NCBI GenBank assembly: GCA_028554755.1
Contig: JAPTOF010000002.1
Location: forward strand, 15,687,001-15,751,000
Length of the DNA stretch: 64,000 bases
Direction of reading: 5' to 3'
Origin: Cordia subcordata
Taxonomy: Eukaryota > Streptophyta > Magnoliopsida > Boraginales > Cordiaceae
Shown here: positions 23,930 through 37,400 of the stretch, piece by piece
How positions within the stretch are numbered: position 1 is the first letter of the stretch
How the letters are laid out: every line of letters starts with the position of its first letter
Made by a program: the position numbers and the translations under genes
Notes under the pieces: model-generated
Databases searched by the model: none
Seen by the model: the letters and a program-made list of their open reading frames with translations, nothing else
What the model was told of the DNA's origin: nothing

Positions 23930-24300
23930 TTTTTCTTTTTTTTTAATCATATACGCTAAAGCATGTGTGTCTTTTATTTTCTTTTTGCTCTTTAAATATA
24001 AACATGCATGTGTGTTTTTTGTTTTTCGTTTTGCTCTTGCAATTATTTGTGTTACTAAATTCAAACATGCATGATGTCAACATATATTAGATACTAAATA
24101 ACTTGTCCAGTACTAAATGCAACTTTACAAAAGAAAAAATTTATACTTACATTATGCATTCATCTATGTTATTAAATTAAAACATGCATACGTGTTTTGT
24201 TGGTGAAACATGCACGATGCCAATATATATTTGATAATAAATAACTTGCCTAGCATCGAATACAACTTTTCTAAAGAAGAAATCAAAATAAGTAGAATGC
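23930..24300 (+). repeat. Degenerate tandem duplication, about 143 bp
   Basis: 24063-24145 and 24206-24290 align (AAACATGCATGATGTCAACA against AAACATGCACGATGCCAATA, then TAAATAACTTG in both) with roughly 20% difference. It is an old local duplication, with no coding content. Confidence 0.65.
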
Positions 24301-25699
24301 TTTGAAGGTCTTGATTTAATTCTCTTACAGGGGATTTATACGGAATGCTTTATATGTATGTATATTTATAATTATATATTATATATAAGTAAAATACTTA
24401 TGTAAATTATATGTGTGGGGTGGTCTCTTGAAGAAATTCTCTGTTTGTTAATTTTTTTTTTTTTGAAAGAGGGTGAATAAATAAAAAAATAAACACAAGG
24501 ATAATGTGTGCAAATAACAGGAAGAAACAAAACCCACTGTTACTATTAGCGCGTATAAGACACTTGGCGATAAAATGGATGGAAAACCTGACAGAAGGGG
24601 CATTTATGCAAACTTCAAAAAATCACAGGGGTTTTTCTTGCTATTTTATAAATTTAAGGACTAGCAGTGTCATTAGACATACACATAGGAGATCTGTAAC
24701 CAAAAACCCAATTATTAAATACCTTTATATAGTTATTCTGTTAGGTGAATGAGCAAGCAACTAAATTACAATGTAAAAAACCTTTAGAAGTCATGCAAAC
24801 TTGGGACTTGAAGGTAATACAAATCCTTTTGAATGATTTAGAAGTAATCTAGCTAGAATGACTTTAGACTTTTGTATGATGCGTAAAACATTATCTCATT
24901 TATGTAATAGGAAACATAGACATAAAAGTTGCAAGTTCCAAAGATATTAAATTTTACATTCGAGACATGATAAGGTTGATTGTGTTGTTAAAGATAATGC
25001 CAAAGTAAGAAGTGGCATGTTTTATGATGTCGCAAAATGATCAAAAAACAAACATGTAGGTCTCTAACATACAATAATACTTATGAAAATATCTAAACTA
25101 ATAAGATGATAGGATAATTCTAATATTCATTATTTAATAATAAATAATTAACGAATTATATATTAAACATCCTCAGATACATTTGACTTGTCGTCTGTTT
25201 TCCCTCTCAAAAACTTTCTTTAATTCAAAACTATTCTTTAAAAAAAAAAAAAAAAATCCTCCAATTTCTGACCGCTCACTCAAATTCGTCAATTTTTTTA
25301 ATTTTCAAGTTTGTTTAGTCCATTGCTCAAAGTGCCAAAATTTGCTTCCAGAGCTCACAAATTATTATATTTACCAATTTGGTGGTTGTCGTGCTATTTT
25401 AAGTGGTATCATTTTATTCTCTATGTTCAATTTTTTTTTTTTGGTTATGTTCTTTAATTATTAAGTCAAGTAGTGTGAAAGTGCAATGGTCCATAATAAT
25501 ATGAAAGAGTTTCATACGCTTATAGACTTTTAACAAGAAAGCTTGAAAAAGGTTGAAAGAATTATGACTTCCATATCAAAGTTTAGAACTTTATTGATTG
25601 TCCTACCTTTTTGATAAATCCTTGATATGTTGAAATAGCATTTGATTTTGCATAACATGTTACCTTTTTAAGTTATCATAAGAATGAATTTTGCTAAAC

Positions 25700-27290
25700 A
25701 TGATATTAGCTAGATTTGATAGGGGATTAGCCATAACCCGGTTCCCTTAGTCAACCTAAGGGCCCTACATAATGAGCGTGTAAACACGTGACTCTATCAG
25801 TTGAAGTGCACTACTAGATGTCTCTCGTTCATATGCATGATGCACTTTTCCATATTAAGCAAACATGTGGCCTTGTGTCCTTATAAACCCTGCACACAGA
25901 AAGCAAGATAAGCCATTTCTGTTTAGGGCAACACACCCAATAATAGAATATTATCTCCGTCCTCCCTCTCTCTCTAATTTATATTTATATATAATTTTCT
26001 AACTTAAGCATTGAAGAGCTTTTGGGCGATACCATTTGGGTGTTAAACTCTCACTATTTTGCAAGATACATCATGACCAGAAACCATACACTCAAAGCTT
26101 GGAGTATCCATTTTTCTTAATTGATTCTTCAATTAATTAATTTGGCACCGTCTGTGGAAAACGTATATCACACCTATTGAGCACATATGCCCAAAACTAG
26201 GAGTCAAGCTACTATCGAACCTTCTCTAATAGCGAATGGTGAAGAAAGCCAAAGTGAAGAACACTTGGAGTAAGAAGTTTCTGCTAATGGCCTTCAAGAG
26301 AATGGTTCACATGCAATCCTAATGTATGTTGAGCCATTTATGTCTATCCCAAGTCCCTGTAGACCAAGTATACTAAGGCTGATAGATCTACCTTTGCAAC
26401 TAAGGCCCATAATACCTCAAACTAACCCTGATCCTTAGTTAGTGGCTTTGGCTAACATGTTCAACAATTTTTATAATATAATGAACCAAATTTTTAACAC
26501 TTAAGGCTTTCCACATTCAAACCCCATAGTCTATATACATCCAGCCAGTCTTACTACTCATACACTAGACCAACATCACCATACAACCTAACTAAAACAA
26601 CTAACCACTAGCAAAACAAGAGGTATATCGACAGGAGCATGATAAATGAAGTGTCATGGAGATACTGAGATTGGAGAAGCTACAATGGCTATGGTAGAAA
26701 CTCAACTAGTTGCCCAACCTCAAAGGAATCTATCTCTTATTAATGTGGTTAGAACTAGTCCCCGAATACCTTATTATACCAAAGTCGTCGTTAGTATGAT
26801 GAATAGGGAGATCTAACTGACTATATATTGATCATGAATCATAAATCATAAAATGTTATTCCATAGTGCAATGGAAGCAACCCATATAGAGCTTTTTCGA
26901 CCACCCTTATTAGGATAGCACGAAGTGGGTACAATGTGTTGCCTTCACACTCGATCACCTATTTTAAACAACTTGCCACTAGTTTCATAAACAAGTTAGC
27001 AAGCAATAACATAGCCTTAAGGTCATCAGCAACTTTGAGCAGAATAAGATAGAGGAAGGATGAAACACTTAGAGATTTTACCAAAAGGTTTAATAGAGCA
27101 ATGCTCTAGATCCCAAACTTTGCTGACTCTGTGGTGTTAGAAGCTTTTATCTAAGGAGTTTGAGATGATTCCCTGTCTAATTTATTGACGAGGAAGAAAC
27201 TGGCTACTTTGTCCAACCTAATGCTGTGCAGCGAGAAGTGCAGATTAGCTGAAAATGTATGACTATCTAAGAACTTGAGCAAATAAGAGC
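25700..27290 (+). mobile_element. Ty3/gypsy (Tat-type) LTR end, primer site and gag remnant
   Basis: An LTR ending TTCTTCA at about 26131 is followed by TGGCACCGTCTGTGG (26143-26157), the primer-binding site typical of Tat-type gypsy elements (consensus TGGCGCCGTCTGTGG). Downstream frames read a gag start (PKTRSQATIEPSLIANGEES), later LATSFINKLASNNIALRSSA and KDETLRDFTKRFNRAML, the conserved retrotransposon gag core. Stops and frameshifts are frequent. The left end of the LTR is not defined. The element is cut off at about 27290 by another LTR fragment. Confidence 0.75.
26143..26157 (+). promoter_or_regulatory. Primer-binding site, Tat-type gypsy
   Basis: TGGCACCGTCTGTGG lies 11 bp after the inferred LTR end. 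It differs by one transition (G to A) from the usual TGGCGCCGTCTGTGG. Confidence 0.75.
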
Positions 27291-27339
27291 CTTCATTTGT
27301 TTAGATACACTTGTGAGAAGTTGTAGTGTTTTTCAATTG

Positions 27340-27760
27340 TATAAACTTTGTGAGATATACACACTCTTCAGCTTGTGATTATTGGGAGATTAAAACTATA
27401 GCAAAACTATGGGGAAATCCTAGTGTAGAGAACACTTGGGTTTTTTGAAGAGAAGTTTCAAAGAGTTAGATTATTAGTTTGTGCTTCACCAACTTAGAAA
27501 GAAGCATCAACACTAGTAAAGGTATGCTTGAAGTCCTAGAGAAAGAATCCTTGGGCAGTAAATGTAGGCAAGGCTGAACCATCTAAGAATCATTTGGTTT
27601 TCTTTTCTCCGTAGTTGCTCTATACTTGCTTGCATATATTGCATACTAAGTGTTTGTTGAATTGCCTCTTTGACCATACTTGCTTCGAGTTGGGATTTTT
27701 ATTGCAAAAAGTTGTAATAATCTTGATTCACCCCCCTCTTAAGATTATTTGCCTATTACA
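27340..27760 (+). repeat. 3' part of a copia-type LTR
   Basis: It is collinear with the last 400 bp or so of the solo LTR at 12054-13451: the AGTTTGTGCTTCACCAAC block, TTGAAGTCCTA, TGTTTGTTGAATTGCCT and the end TTCACCCCCCTCTTAAGATT. It ends ATTACA at 27760. No primer site follows, so it is a fragment. Confidence 0.7.
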
Positions 27761-27799
27761 GAAAGTAATGAAAATGTCTACACAAGGTACCAAAAGACA

Positions 27800-28330
27800 T
27801 TAGATTAGGAATCAAGGGTTTCTTCAAAAGTGTTAGAAAGAATAGAAAAGAACTTCGAAGATGGAAGACATATGCATCTATACGAATCTACCAAATAGAT
27901 CTTTCAAGTCAATGAAAAAGAAGAAAAATGTTATATGGTAAATTTGCATGAAATGACTTGCCAATGTAGAGAATGGCAAATAAGTGGAATCCTATGCAAG
28001 CATGTTATAATATGCATAAATAACATGAGGTATATCCAACATAATATGTGTACCCGTACTTGATTGTGGAACTTACAAATGACATACCAAGGGATGATTA
28101 ATCCGATAGCTACTCAGTGTATGTAACTTGAAGTTAGTCGTGGTTAAGTGTTACCCCCCAAGAAAGTTATAAAGAGAGGCAGACCAAAGAGGAATACAAT
28201 TAAAGAAGTTGGAGAGCGTGCAAAAAGAAAATTTTTTTAATCAACACACGGTAGATGTGGTCTATGCAAAGAAATGGGGCGTAACAGGACTACATGTCGA
28301 CGAAATGATTTGAGAACATCCCAAGAAAGT
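27800..28330 (+). pseudogene. MULE transposase C-terminal remnant with SWIM motif (right copy)
   Basis: The frame reads a SWIM-type zinc finger (CQCREWQISGILCKH, CxC...CxH), then ICINNMRYI..., a basic linker (GRPKRNTIKEVG) and a knuckle-like CGLCKEMGRNRTTC. This order is the C-terminal half of a plant Mutator-like transposase. At least four stops interrupt it and the DDE catalytic region is absent. From 28147 onward it is inside the segmental duplication. Confidence 0.85.
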
Positions 28331-31300
28331 CTAAGAAGAAGTTTAAAACTTCTATTCAACAACATGTTACATTTTTTTACATTTTAATTTTAATTATTTT
28401 TTGTTGTGTTATATTAATAACTTTACATCTTATATCAATGTCTTTTAACTTATTCTAATATGAATTATTTTGGACTTATGACTATGATGCATAGCTAGTC
28501 AAATTTCTCAAGTGGTGCAATACGATGATCAAGGATCTTCCTTTTAAAGTTTTTTCTTCCCTTTTCTCAATTATGGATTTTGTTTTATTGAAAAAAATTA
28601 AAAAAATAAAAAATAAAAAAGTTCATACAACTTAGCTGATCAAGCCTCCATGTGTTGAAGTAAAAAACTTTTTATTTCCTAGCTTTTCTTATCCTTTATC
28701 TTTTGATGCTTACAGATTTTATTTACAATATGTAGGTTTGACTAGTAATGGATTAGTTAAGCACTTTGGTAGTTTTTGTTTAGTCTATATGTAAGATTAT
28801 TTAGATCAAATGTAATGGCCTTATCAAACTTAATATTTTATTGTGGTACTTCTTTTTTCCAATCAAAGGCCTGAGCCCCTAAAAAATTATATTACTTAAA
28901 AATGTTTACAACAAGAGGAGGATCAAGACCCTAGTGAAGGAGATCGAGGTATTTGATCCAAGCAAAATTAGTGACAGGAAACATATAATATTTACAAAAG
29001 AATCTTAAAATACCCACACGCCCAAAATTTTGGTAAGACACCCCACAAAACATATTTGTGGCTGCCTACTATCATGACCTGTGCCCAAAAAGCGAACAAC
29101 TGTAGCAACATGGTACCGAAAGCTAAAGCTTATTGCTGTACACAAGTCCTGCTTTAAAAATGACCCTATCACTGACAAGACTAGAAAATGGAAACTCCTC
29201 CCATGCAATGCATTGCGTCTATCTAGCCTAATATTAACTATTGACCACCAATTATACTGCCCATATTGTAGCCTCCAACCGTAGTTTAACATCAGGTGGT
29301 ACACCAATAAAATGCACGTATAGATTGCTACTATCACCTGCTCCATCAAGCAAGCAATAGCAATAAACCTACCAAAAGAGCAAACATTAGGCCAAAAAAT
29401 CGCTTAAACCAATTCGCATTGGTTGGGATAACACCTCGCCCTCTTATTGAATAGAGGGAGCCAAAGTTCCATCTCATGTTACAAAGATAAAGGATAATAG
29501 AAAGGATTGAAGGTTTAAGATGATAAGGTAAAGGTTTAAGAGGTGTGAAATGTTTGGAGGATGGTTGAAAAGAAAGTTTAAGTTGGTAGATGCCACCAAA
29601 TGCAACACAAAGTAAAATCCAATCCCAATAACACCACCAACAGCTTTAAATCCCCTTGCATACAAGAAAAATCGTCCCCACCCTCAATGACCACTAGGGA
29701 TAGGGAATACACTCAAAGCACCAAGGAAGAAACCTTGCAAGCAATATATCAATCTATCATATGAAAAGTGGAAAGTTGCAACTTATCCATGCACACCGCC
29801 CCAAACAACAAAGGAATGCATTTAACGTTAGTGATAAGTTTAAAACTGTCTACAACAACACCCCAATTCGCAAGAATATTAGCCAGGGTATTACCTTCCC
29901 TGAAAACATGCGAGTTGTTACCATCAAGCTCATATTAAGGGGGCACTTGGTGGATGGAATTGTAAATTTTTGGATTGTTATTTGGATTATGACTATGTTA
30001 GTGATAGCCTCTTTGGATTTATGTTCTATAACATTTGACCATGTTTTGAATGCTGGTACTGTAGAAAGATCATTTTTATGATGATAATGTTATTGGACTA
30101 CCTTTTAAGATATTTTTAAAATTTTTTTCTTATTATTGTTGGGCTAGTTTTTGATATTTTTTTTTGTATTGTTTTAATTGGACATTATGAGATTTGAAGT
30201 TGTTCATATGGAAAATAATTTATAGCTAGATTTTTTTTATTATTGTTTTACATGATTGCTATTAAGGAATTATATGACGTTAGGAGTTTGGACTGCTAAA
30301 ATGTGTAGCTTTTTTGGATTTCTTTATTTTATTTTTTATGTCAGTGTTACTGTTTCTAGTGTTTTATTCACCTTTCAATAGCTCCCTTAATTATGTGTGA
30401 ATAAATTCCCTATTGTGGGAAGCGGGTTACTCCCTGAAAATGTCGTCGGGAAAATGGTAAAAGCATTTAAGTCTAATGTTTGACTATTAACAATGTTAGA
30501 TTGATAGAGGAATTTGGGTAAATCTTAAAATTCATGGTGGACTTTGAGATCCTAAGAAGAATTCATGGGGCAAAATGAGGAATTTCTCTCATTCCAGAAC
30601 ATTGGCACGGTTTATTTACAAAAACTTATTTTCTATCTTTAATTCTAGTTTTCTAAGAACATAATTTATAAAAAACTTAGAAAATAGTTGTAAATGCGTT
30701 TATTAATTGAAAAAGAAAATTAATTTTTATATTAAAAAGTAAAAATACATTTATTATTAATAGCTTTCAAATATATATATTTTTAATAACAGGAAGAATC
30801 TCCGATATAATTTTTAATTTTTAAAGTTTCAATTTTATCTCAAAAATTTTTATTTCTGAAAAAAGGCATTTCATGTGAAAGTTTAAAATTGAAAACGAAG
30901 AAGAAAAACAATGAGGCTTTTGGTTTAAAAAAATCGAGCCTCATCGATATTGTTCTTAAGAGCTATGGATTTTAATATTTAGCAATTTTATTGAAATTTA
31001 TTATCCAATTGGTCAATTTAAGATATTTATGAAATATTTTTATTTAGTATTAAAATTTCTATATAAGAGTTGAAAAATTAAAAAAAAAGTACCAAAACAG
31101 AGTTAAAAAAAAAGGAATATAACGTAAGATAAAAAATTAAAACATGTGAAATATAGTTTTGTTTTTTCAAAAATTCAAACATTTCTAAAAAAAAAATCAA
31201 ATTCATGCCCTACAATTACATTTCCTTCTAAAAGATAATGGAGATTGCTATTATAAAATTCTCCCCATAATAAACTTCCTCATCTAGAAATCACACGCTT

Positions 31301-31379
31301 TTGAATAAAGCATATTAAACAAAGAAAGAATTGAATTAAAAAATAAAACCCCTCTTTTTTAATCACGAAAATAAGAAAA
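28147..31379. repeat. Segmental duplication, right copy of the diverged flank
   Basis: Partner of 1-3233, with about 94% identity in the first 180 bp and many small indels. It contains the MULE tail (to 28330), an RNase H-like fragment (about 29690-30080, minus strand, with ADILANWG) and AT-rich sequence leading to the RanBPM promoter. Here the flank runs on into the intact gene. Confidence 0.93.
29690..30080 (-). pseudogene. RNase H-like fragment (right copy)
   Basis: Partner of 1560-1930. The minus strand reads an EGN-x-LANILANWGV-like string, followed by a hydrophobic segment and IPLL-like end, the tail of a plant non-LTR-type RNase H domain. It is degenerate and not expressed as an intact protein. 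Confidence 0.5.
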
Positions 31380-31487
31380 GAATTTTGATTAAAGAAGTTT
31401 CTACTGTCTCTCTCTCTTCTCGCTCACACTTTGAAGTCAGTTGATCTCTCCAATTCTAGGGTTTCTCAAGTTCTCTCTATAATTGAA
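31380..31487 (+). promoter_or_regulatory. RanBPM 5' UTR and core promoter region
   Basis: A pyrimidine-rich stretch (CTGTCTCTCTCTCTTCTCGC, about 31405-31424) precedes the ATG at 31488, a typical plant Y-patch and leader. This segment, with the first 87 coding bases, is what the left copy has lost. No clear TATA box is seen nearby; the gene has the look of a housekeeping gene. Confidence 0.55.
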
Positions 31488-34400
31488 ATGGCTGAGGATG
31501 ACGTCATCGGCTCGCATTTTCTCTTCCTGTGGCGGCTTAGGGCGAAAGCCGCGGCTTCGAGGCCGGAAGGCGGAGCCGAGATGGATTACGAAGAAGAAGA
31601 CGAGAACGCGCCGACGGAGCTGGACACCTTGAATAGCTCCGGTGGCTTCGCGGTGGTTGGCCCCGACAAGCTGTCGATTCAGTACCCTAGCGTCAACTTG
31701 CACGGCCACGACGTCGGCGTTGTCCAAGCCAACCGCACCGCGCCGGTTAAGCGCCTCGTTTACTACTTCGAGATCTTCGTGAAGAATGCCGGCGCTAAAG
31801 GCCAGATTGCCATCGGCTTCACCGCTCCCGGCTTCAAAATGTGCCGCCAACCAGGGTCCGTACTATATATACACACGCACATATTGTATATATGCACACA
31901 TGCGTGTATATAATTTCTGAATTTGTGCACAATTTTTTTTTCTTGGATTTTGCTTCAGCTATAGTAGTTCAATTGTTTATTCTTTTAGATATAGATTCAT
32001 CGAGTAAATATATGTAGGTAGTGTTTTGTGGAATTGTGGAGCTCCATATGAAATGGTTTAATAGGATAAGAATGAAGATAGTACAGAGGTCTAGTTCCAA
32101 ATGAAATTGAAGAATTATGTGTTTTCTAAAAGGGATCTCATATATGATCTTTATTCATTCATTTTCTTACTGCTAGTTTATGGTAGAGCAAGCGATGATT
32201 GATTATTGTCTTGGTACATCATCATTCCTTTACATAATGCTTTCCGTTATATTCGTCTCTCTCACAGATGGGAGGCAAACAGTTGTGGGTATCATGGTGA
32301 TGATGGTCTACTTTATCGTGGTCAAGGAAAAGGAGAGGCATTTGGCCCCAAATATACAACTGGAGATACGGTTGGTGGTGGAATCAACTATGCTTCTCAA
32401 GAATTCTTCTTCACGTAGGTTATTTAGCTCTCTCTTGCTCTTCTAATGCAAGCTGTGGTATGCGCACGTTCTGGGTCTGAATTTGATGAAGTCAATGATA
32501 TCCCTTTTTCTATAAAATTGATCTTTCTTACTGTTTTTGATATGTTTGGTCCTTTATTTAGCCCGTAATTTCTCTTCTTGCCAAGTGACTGTATATGGAT
32601 TATTCTTCTCTTCACACCAGGAAAAATGGAGAAATAGTAGGAAAGGTGTCCAAGGATGTGAAAGGTCCACTATTTCCTACAGTTGCTGTTCATAGCCAAA
32701 ATGAAGAGTATGTAACACCTCTCTGTTCACTTTCTGGTATATGCTTTAGAGTTACTTTCTCTTGTTTTTGCTTCCGTTGTGCTGCGTCTATGGACGAGTG
32801 TATTATCTATGTTGTCCCTTTTACTTTGTTATCTACATTATGTTATCAAACTTGGAAAATATTAAGTTGCTAGAAAAAGGCCTTTGCCTTGTAAAAAAAA
32901 TGTTATCTAGTGTGTCTGAATGTCAACTGCTGTTGTTTCAATCGAGTCAATCTTGCAAATTTACTTAAGCTCAATCTTCTTGGTCCGAGGGATTTTTGAC
33001 CTTGGAAATGACTTGTTTCCTACCCTGTGCTATGTGTTCCCCCTTCCCCCTTCATGTTTCACCAAGGCCAATGAGTATATACTTCTTCTGAAGTTCAGTT
33101 TGTTGATGTACTTCGATTATAACCAATTGTGTCTCAGTAGAGTAAAGCAACTTGGAAATGATGGGGCCTTAACGCAGTATCATCCGTTCATATGCCCTTC
33201 CACTTCAAGAGATGCTCCAAGGATTAATTATTCGTTTTTTGGAAATGTTCCACTTGAATGTTGTCCCCTTTCTTTTAGAAGCCCAGCAGCTACTCTGTGT
33301 TCACAAGCCTAGCTACTGAGTTGTCTTAAAAACTTATATAGTCAACTGTATTGTCCGCTCATGACTTTTTCTTTCCCCCAAAATATCTTTCAATTAGCAT
33401 CTTGCCCCTCCAAAGTTCATGAGATAGAGAATATACATTCAGTTGTTAACTACTTGATTGTGTTATCCCAATTTCACTGGTCACAAGTTGATGTTTGGTG
33501 AGGCTGTGACCAAATCACTAACTGCATCATGAATCTGCAGGCAGGATCATTTGTGACTCATGTAATTTTTATGAACCCATCTGTTCTGTCCTAATAAAGG
33601 TCCAAGTTCTCATTTTGGCCTCTTTCACCTTATAAGTACCATTCAACCTAAAAGCGTGCTCAAGGCTCCGCTTACGTAGTGATTTAATTGTTCCTATCCT
33701 GAATTCAACTTCTTAAGACCTTACTTTCTCATTGAATATCAGCACCTTATTTATTCGTTATACTTGTATAAGTGTAGTAACTGAAATTCTAGGCGAAATG
33801 TTGACTTATATGTGGATTAGTGCCGTTGACTGCCACCTCAAATGAAACTAGCTAGTCAATTATTAGTATTACGAGAGTTAACCCTTGCTTCTATTTTGGA
33901 TAGCACTTGCTCTCTTCGTTTGCACCTTGGTCCTCCTCCATCCGTCTCGAATTGCGTTTTTGGTCATTGTTGGAAGTATAAATTGTTCGTGCATTCTACT
34001 ATGCATGATGTTCTACTAGTTCTATGCTTGCAAGAACTTCCTCTCTAGGCTTGGTCATTTCAATGAAGTTGCATAGAAACTGCAAAATTCTATGATAGTC
34101 TATTCTACTCTTGAAGTAGTGACCTATTGCAGTATTGTCTTTGGATTTTGTGACAGGGTGACTGTCAACTTTGGCAAGGACCCCTTTCTTTTCAATCTAA
34201 AGGTATGAGTTTCATTATTTGTATATTTCATATTCTCTCGATGAGCCACTAAAACTTTGCCTTGTATTTCCTCCATCAAAAATTGTCTCTCTCTTATGAG
34301 GCATTTGGTTCATGCAATCCTATACGCTTATACATGGGAATGTAAGTTCCAGGAATGTTGAATTCCCATGTTTGGTTCACAGAATAAAAAAAATTCCCGA

Positions 34401-37400
34401 AAATGTTACATTCCCGGGAATCCAATATTTTCACGAATTGGCCAACATTTATTCCCATGTTAAGAGGTGGGAATCTTACATTCCAGAGGTGTCAGAATGT
34501 ATGGAGTAAATCAAAAGACCGAAAAGTTCATATTTAAGAGTTCTCATGTATATGATTAAAAATTGACAATAATAAAAAATAGTAAACTAAAAACTGAATT
34601 ACGTAAACAATAAAAACGATAAAAAGAATAATTATAAACTAATTAATAATAAAATAAATAAATAAATTAAATAAATAATTGATTAATGATAAAATAAATA
34701 ATTAATTAATTAAAAATAAAAATTAAATTAAATAAAAATTAAAAATAAAAACAGAACATATATAATTTAAAAATCAGAAAAAATAATAAAATTTAATAAG
34801 AAGTTAATAAAAATAAAAATTAATTTTAAACTAATGCTTAAAAGTAAAAATAATTAAAATTTAATTAAATATAAAAATAAAAATAATGATAAAATGAATT
34901 AATTTAATTAATCAATTGAAAAATTAATTAACAATTATAATAATTGAAAATAAATAATTAATTAAATAAATAAAAAGTTAATAAAATTATTTATTAAAAA
35001 TTAAATAATTTACAATTCAATAAATGATGAATAAATGAATGATTTCCAGGCATGTTAGATTTAACCAAACAAAACCATTTAGCATTCTTGAAAATTTCCC
35101 AAAATTTTCCTAGGAATACTTCTAGTATACCAAATAGTTTTCATATCATTTCTGGAAATCACATTCCCAGAAATCAAGGGAATGATTTTTAATTCCTTGA
35201 ACCAAACACCCCCTTGGAGGATATTTTTGAAAATTTTCTGAAGATAGAACCTTTTCCCAATATTTAGACTTCAAATTTTCTTTTTTAAGGGTCTTCTCAA
35301 ATTTAATTGATTGGAAATTCAGCTTTTGCTTCCCCATTTGCTGCTTTCTGACCATCCATTTCTCTTCAAATACAGATTCCTAACTTGTAAACAATGAAGT
35401 ATGGGTCCTACCTGTTATGATTCTTATGCACATCATTTTATTAACTAATATAGGTTTGTTAGTTCATCAGTTAGTTGACTAAATAGTGCAATTTCTAAAT
35501 ACTCACATCTCTGGTAGATTCCAAATTTTTTTGCATTAAGCCCACTTAGATTTCTTCTTGAAATACATAGCTGGGGTGTCAGCGTGAGAATCGTTGAAAT
35601 ATGACATTTCACTCACAAGATATCCAGTTATATGTCTTCTCAAGGTCGACTCTTTTCTACCACTGAAGATTCCTTATTGATTCTCCCCATATCCCAATCA
35701 GATATATGTAACCAAAATCTATCTTCTGTAACTCTTTTCTACCATTAAAGATTCCTTATTAATTCTCCCCATATCCCAATAAGATATATGTAACCAAAAT
35801 CTATCTTTTTTTCCAAACTACAAATAAGAAAATTTATTAAAAGATACTTCTGTAAGTTCATAGTAAGCATTAATTCAAATAAGACTACATATAAGGTTAG
35901 TGTCTTATTTTAAGATGATCCCATATACAGCATATATCACTTCAGTGTGGACTAATTGAAAGATATTTAACAAAAAATCATGATGGCTGATGCCAGCAGT
36001 GATCCTACCTCCAACATAATTACATATATCGCGCTTGCTACTGTTACATAGCACTGAAGGTTCTGGTGGATACAGTAGGGGATGGTCGATGTAGAGGATG
36101 GTAGTACTGGTAGCTGGGGTGCTGGTGGAGCTTGAATTCTATTATCGTAAAAGTCAAATTAAGATTGACTTCTTTTGAAAAAATACTAAACTGTTAGCAG
36201 ATAAGGGGAACTGAAGAAGTATAGATGTTGATCCATATACTTGCATTAAGTACTGGACTTTGTTGTTTAAATTGTGGCATGTTTCATTTCTTTATTTAGG
36301 CAATAGTTTCCATTTTGTTGATCATGATTTAATAAAGAACAGAATAAATACGATTTCTTTGGAAACTCCCATACTCAAAGGATTGACTTTTTGAATCCTT
36401 GATCAGGCATTTGAAGAGCAGGTTAGAGCAGAGCAACAGTCCACAATTGAAGGCATATCTATACCACAGAATGCAAGTTATGGGTAAGTCCATGGAAACA
36501 GATATTGACTTTTGCCATGAAAGCTGATAAGAGATTTACGACTTTTTTTTCTTTTCTTTTTATCTTAGTTTATTTATTTATTTATTTATTATTTTTTGTT
36601 TTCTTTCGGTTCTTTTGTCATCAGAGATTTTTGGGTTTCCAAAACATGAAATATGAATTAGGCAACTCCCTCTTTGTTATGGACTTGACTTTGACATGCT
36701 CCAAATACAACTTGAAGAAAATTATAACATTTAAAGGGAAATAACGAAAAGTGTCATGGCTCAACAATCATCTCATTATTGCCTTTGATTTAGTAAATGA
36801 AGGTCCAAATTTTGGTATTCTGTATGGTCTCTAAGGTAGGTCAAAGCTAAAAAACATTATAGACCTTAAAGAATTTTTGGTATTTTGTATGGTCTCTAAG
36901 GTAGGTCAAAGCTAAAAAACATTATAGACCTTAAAGAATTTCTTCTACCTTATCTTGTTATTGCCTTTGATTTAGTAAATGGAGGTCCAAATTTTGGTAT
37001 TTTATGTGGTCTCTAAGGTAGGTCAAAGCTAAAAAACATTATAGACCTTAAAGCGTTTCTTCTACATCAGGTGTTCACCCTCTTGTCTATCAGTTATTTT
37101 ATGACAGAACCACAAAAGTATCTTCATATTTTACCATTACACATTTGTAACCATGATCCTTGCACAAACTATAGGACAATGAATAAGATTTTGACAATGT
37201 CTTGGCACTGAGTTCATACATATGAGGCCATGCATGATGATTGATAGGGTTTAACATGTTATGTAGGCAATGTCTCCTTTTTTCACTAGTGTGCTTCAGG
37301 CAATGTCTCCTTTCTTCACTAGTGTGCTTCACTACTTTCTCTGTCCGTCTCTTATCAAATTTTTGGGAATCAATGAGTTGCTCATGAACTTGCAATGCAT

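Noticed and set aside
24504..24752. 82-aa plus-strand ORF
   Set aside because: No recognisable motif, no neighbouring coding sequence, and base composition like its surroundings.
29005..29349. 114-aa minus-strand ORF in the duplicated flank
   Set aside because: The equivalent frame in the left copy (about 860-1200) is broken, and no family is recognised. It is probably chance within an eroded transposon.
31437..31850. Long minus-strand ORF (137 aa) opposite RanBPM exon 1, also at 3213-3533
   Set aside because: It is the antisense shadow of a GC-rich coding exon. It has no domain and is explained by the plus-strand gene.
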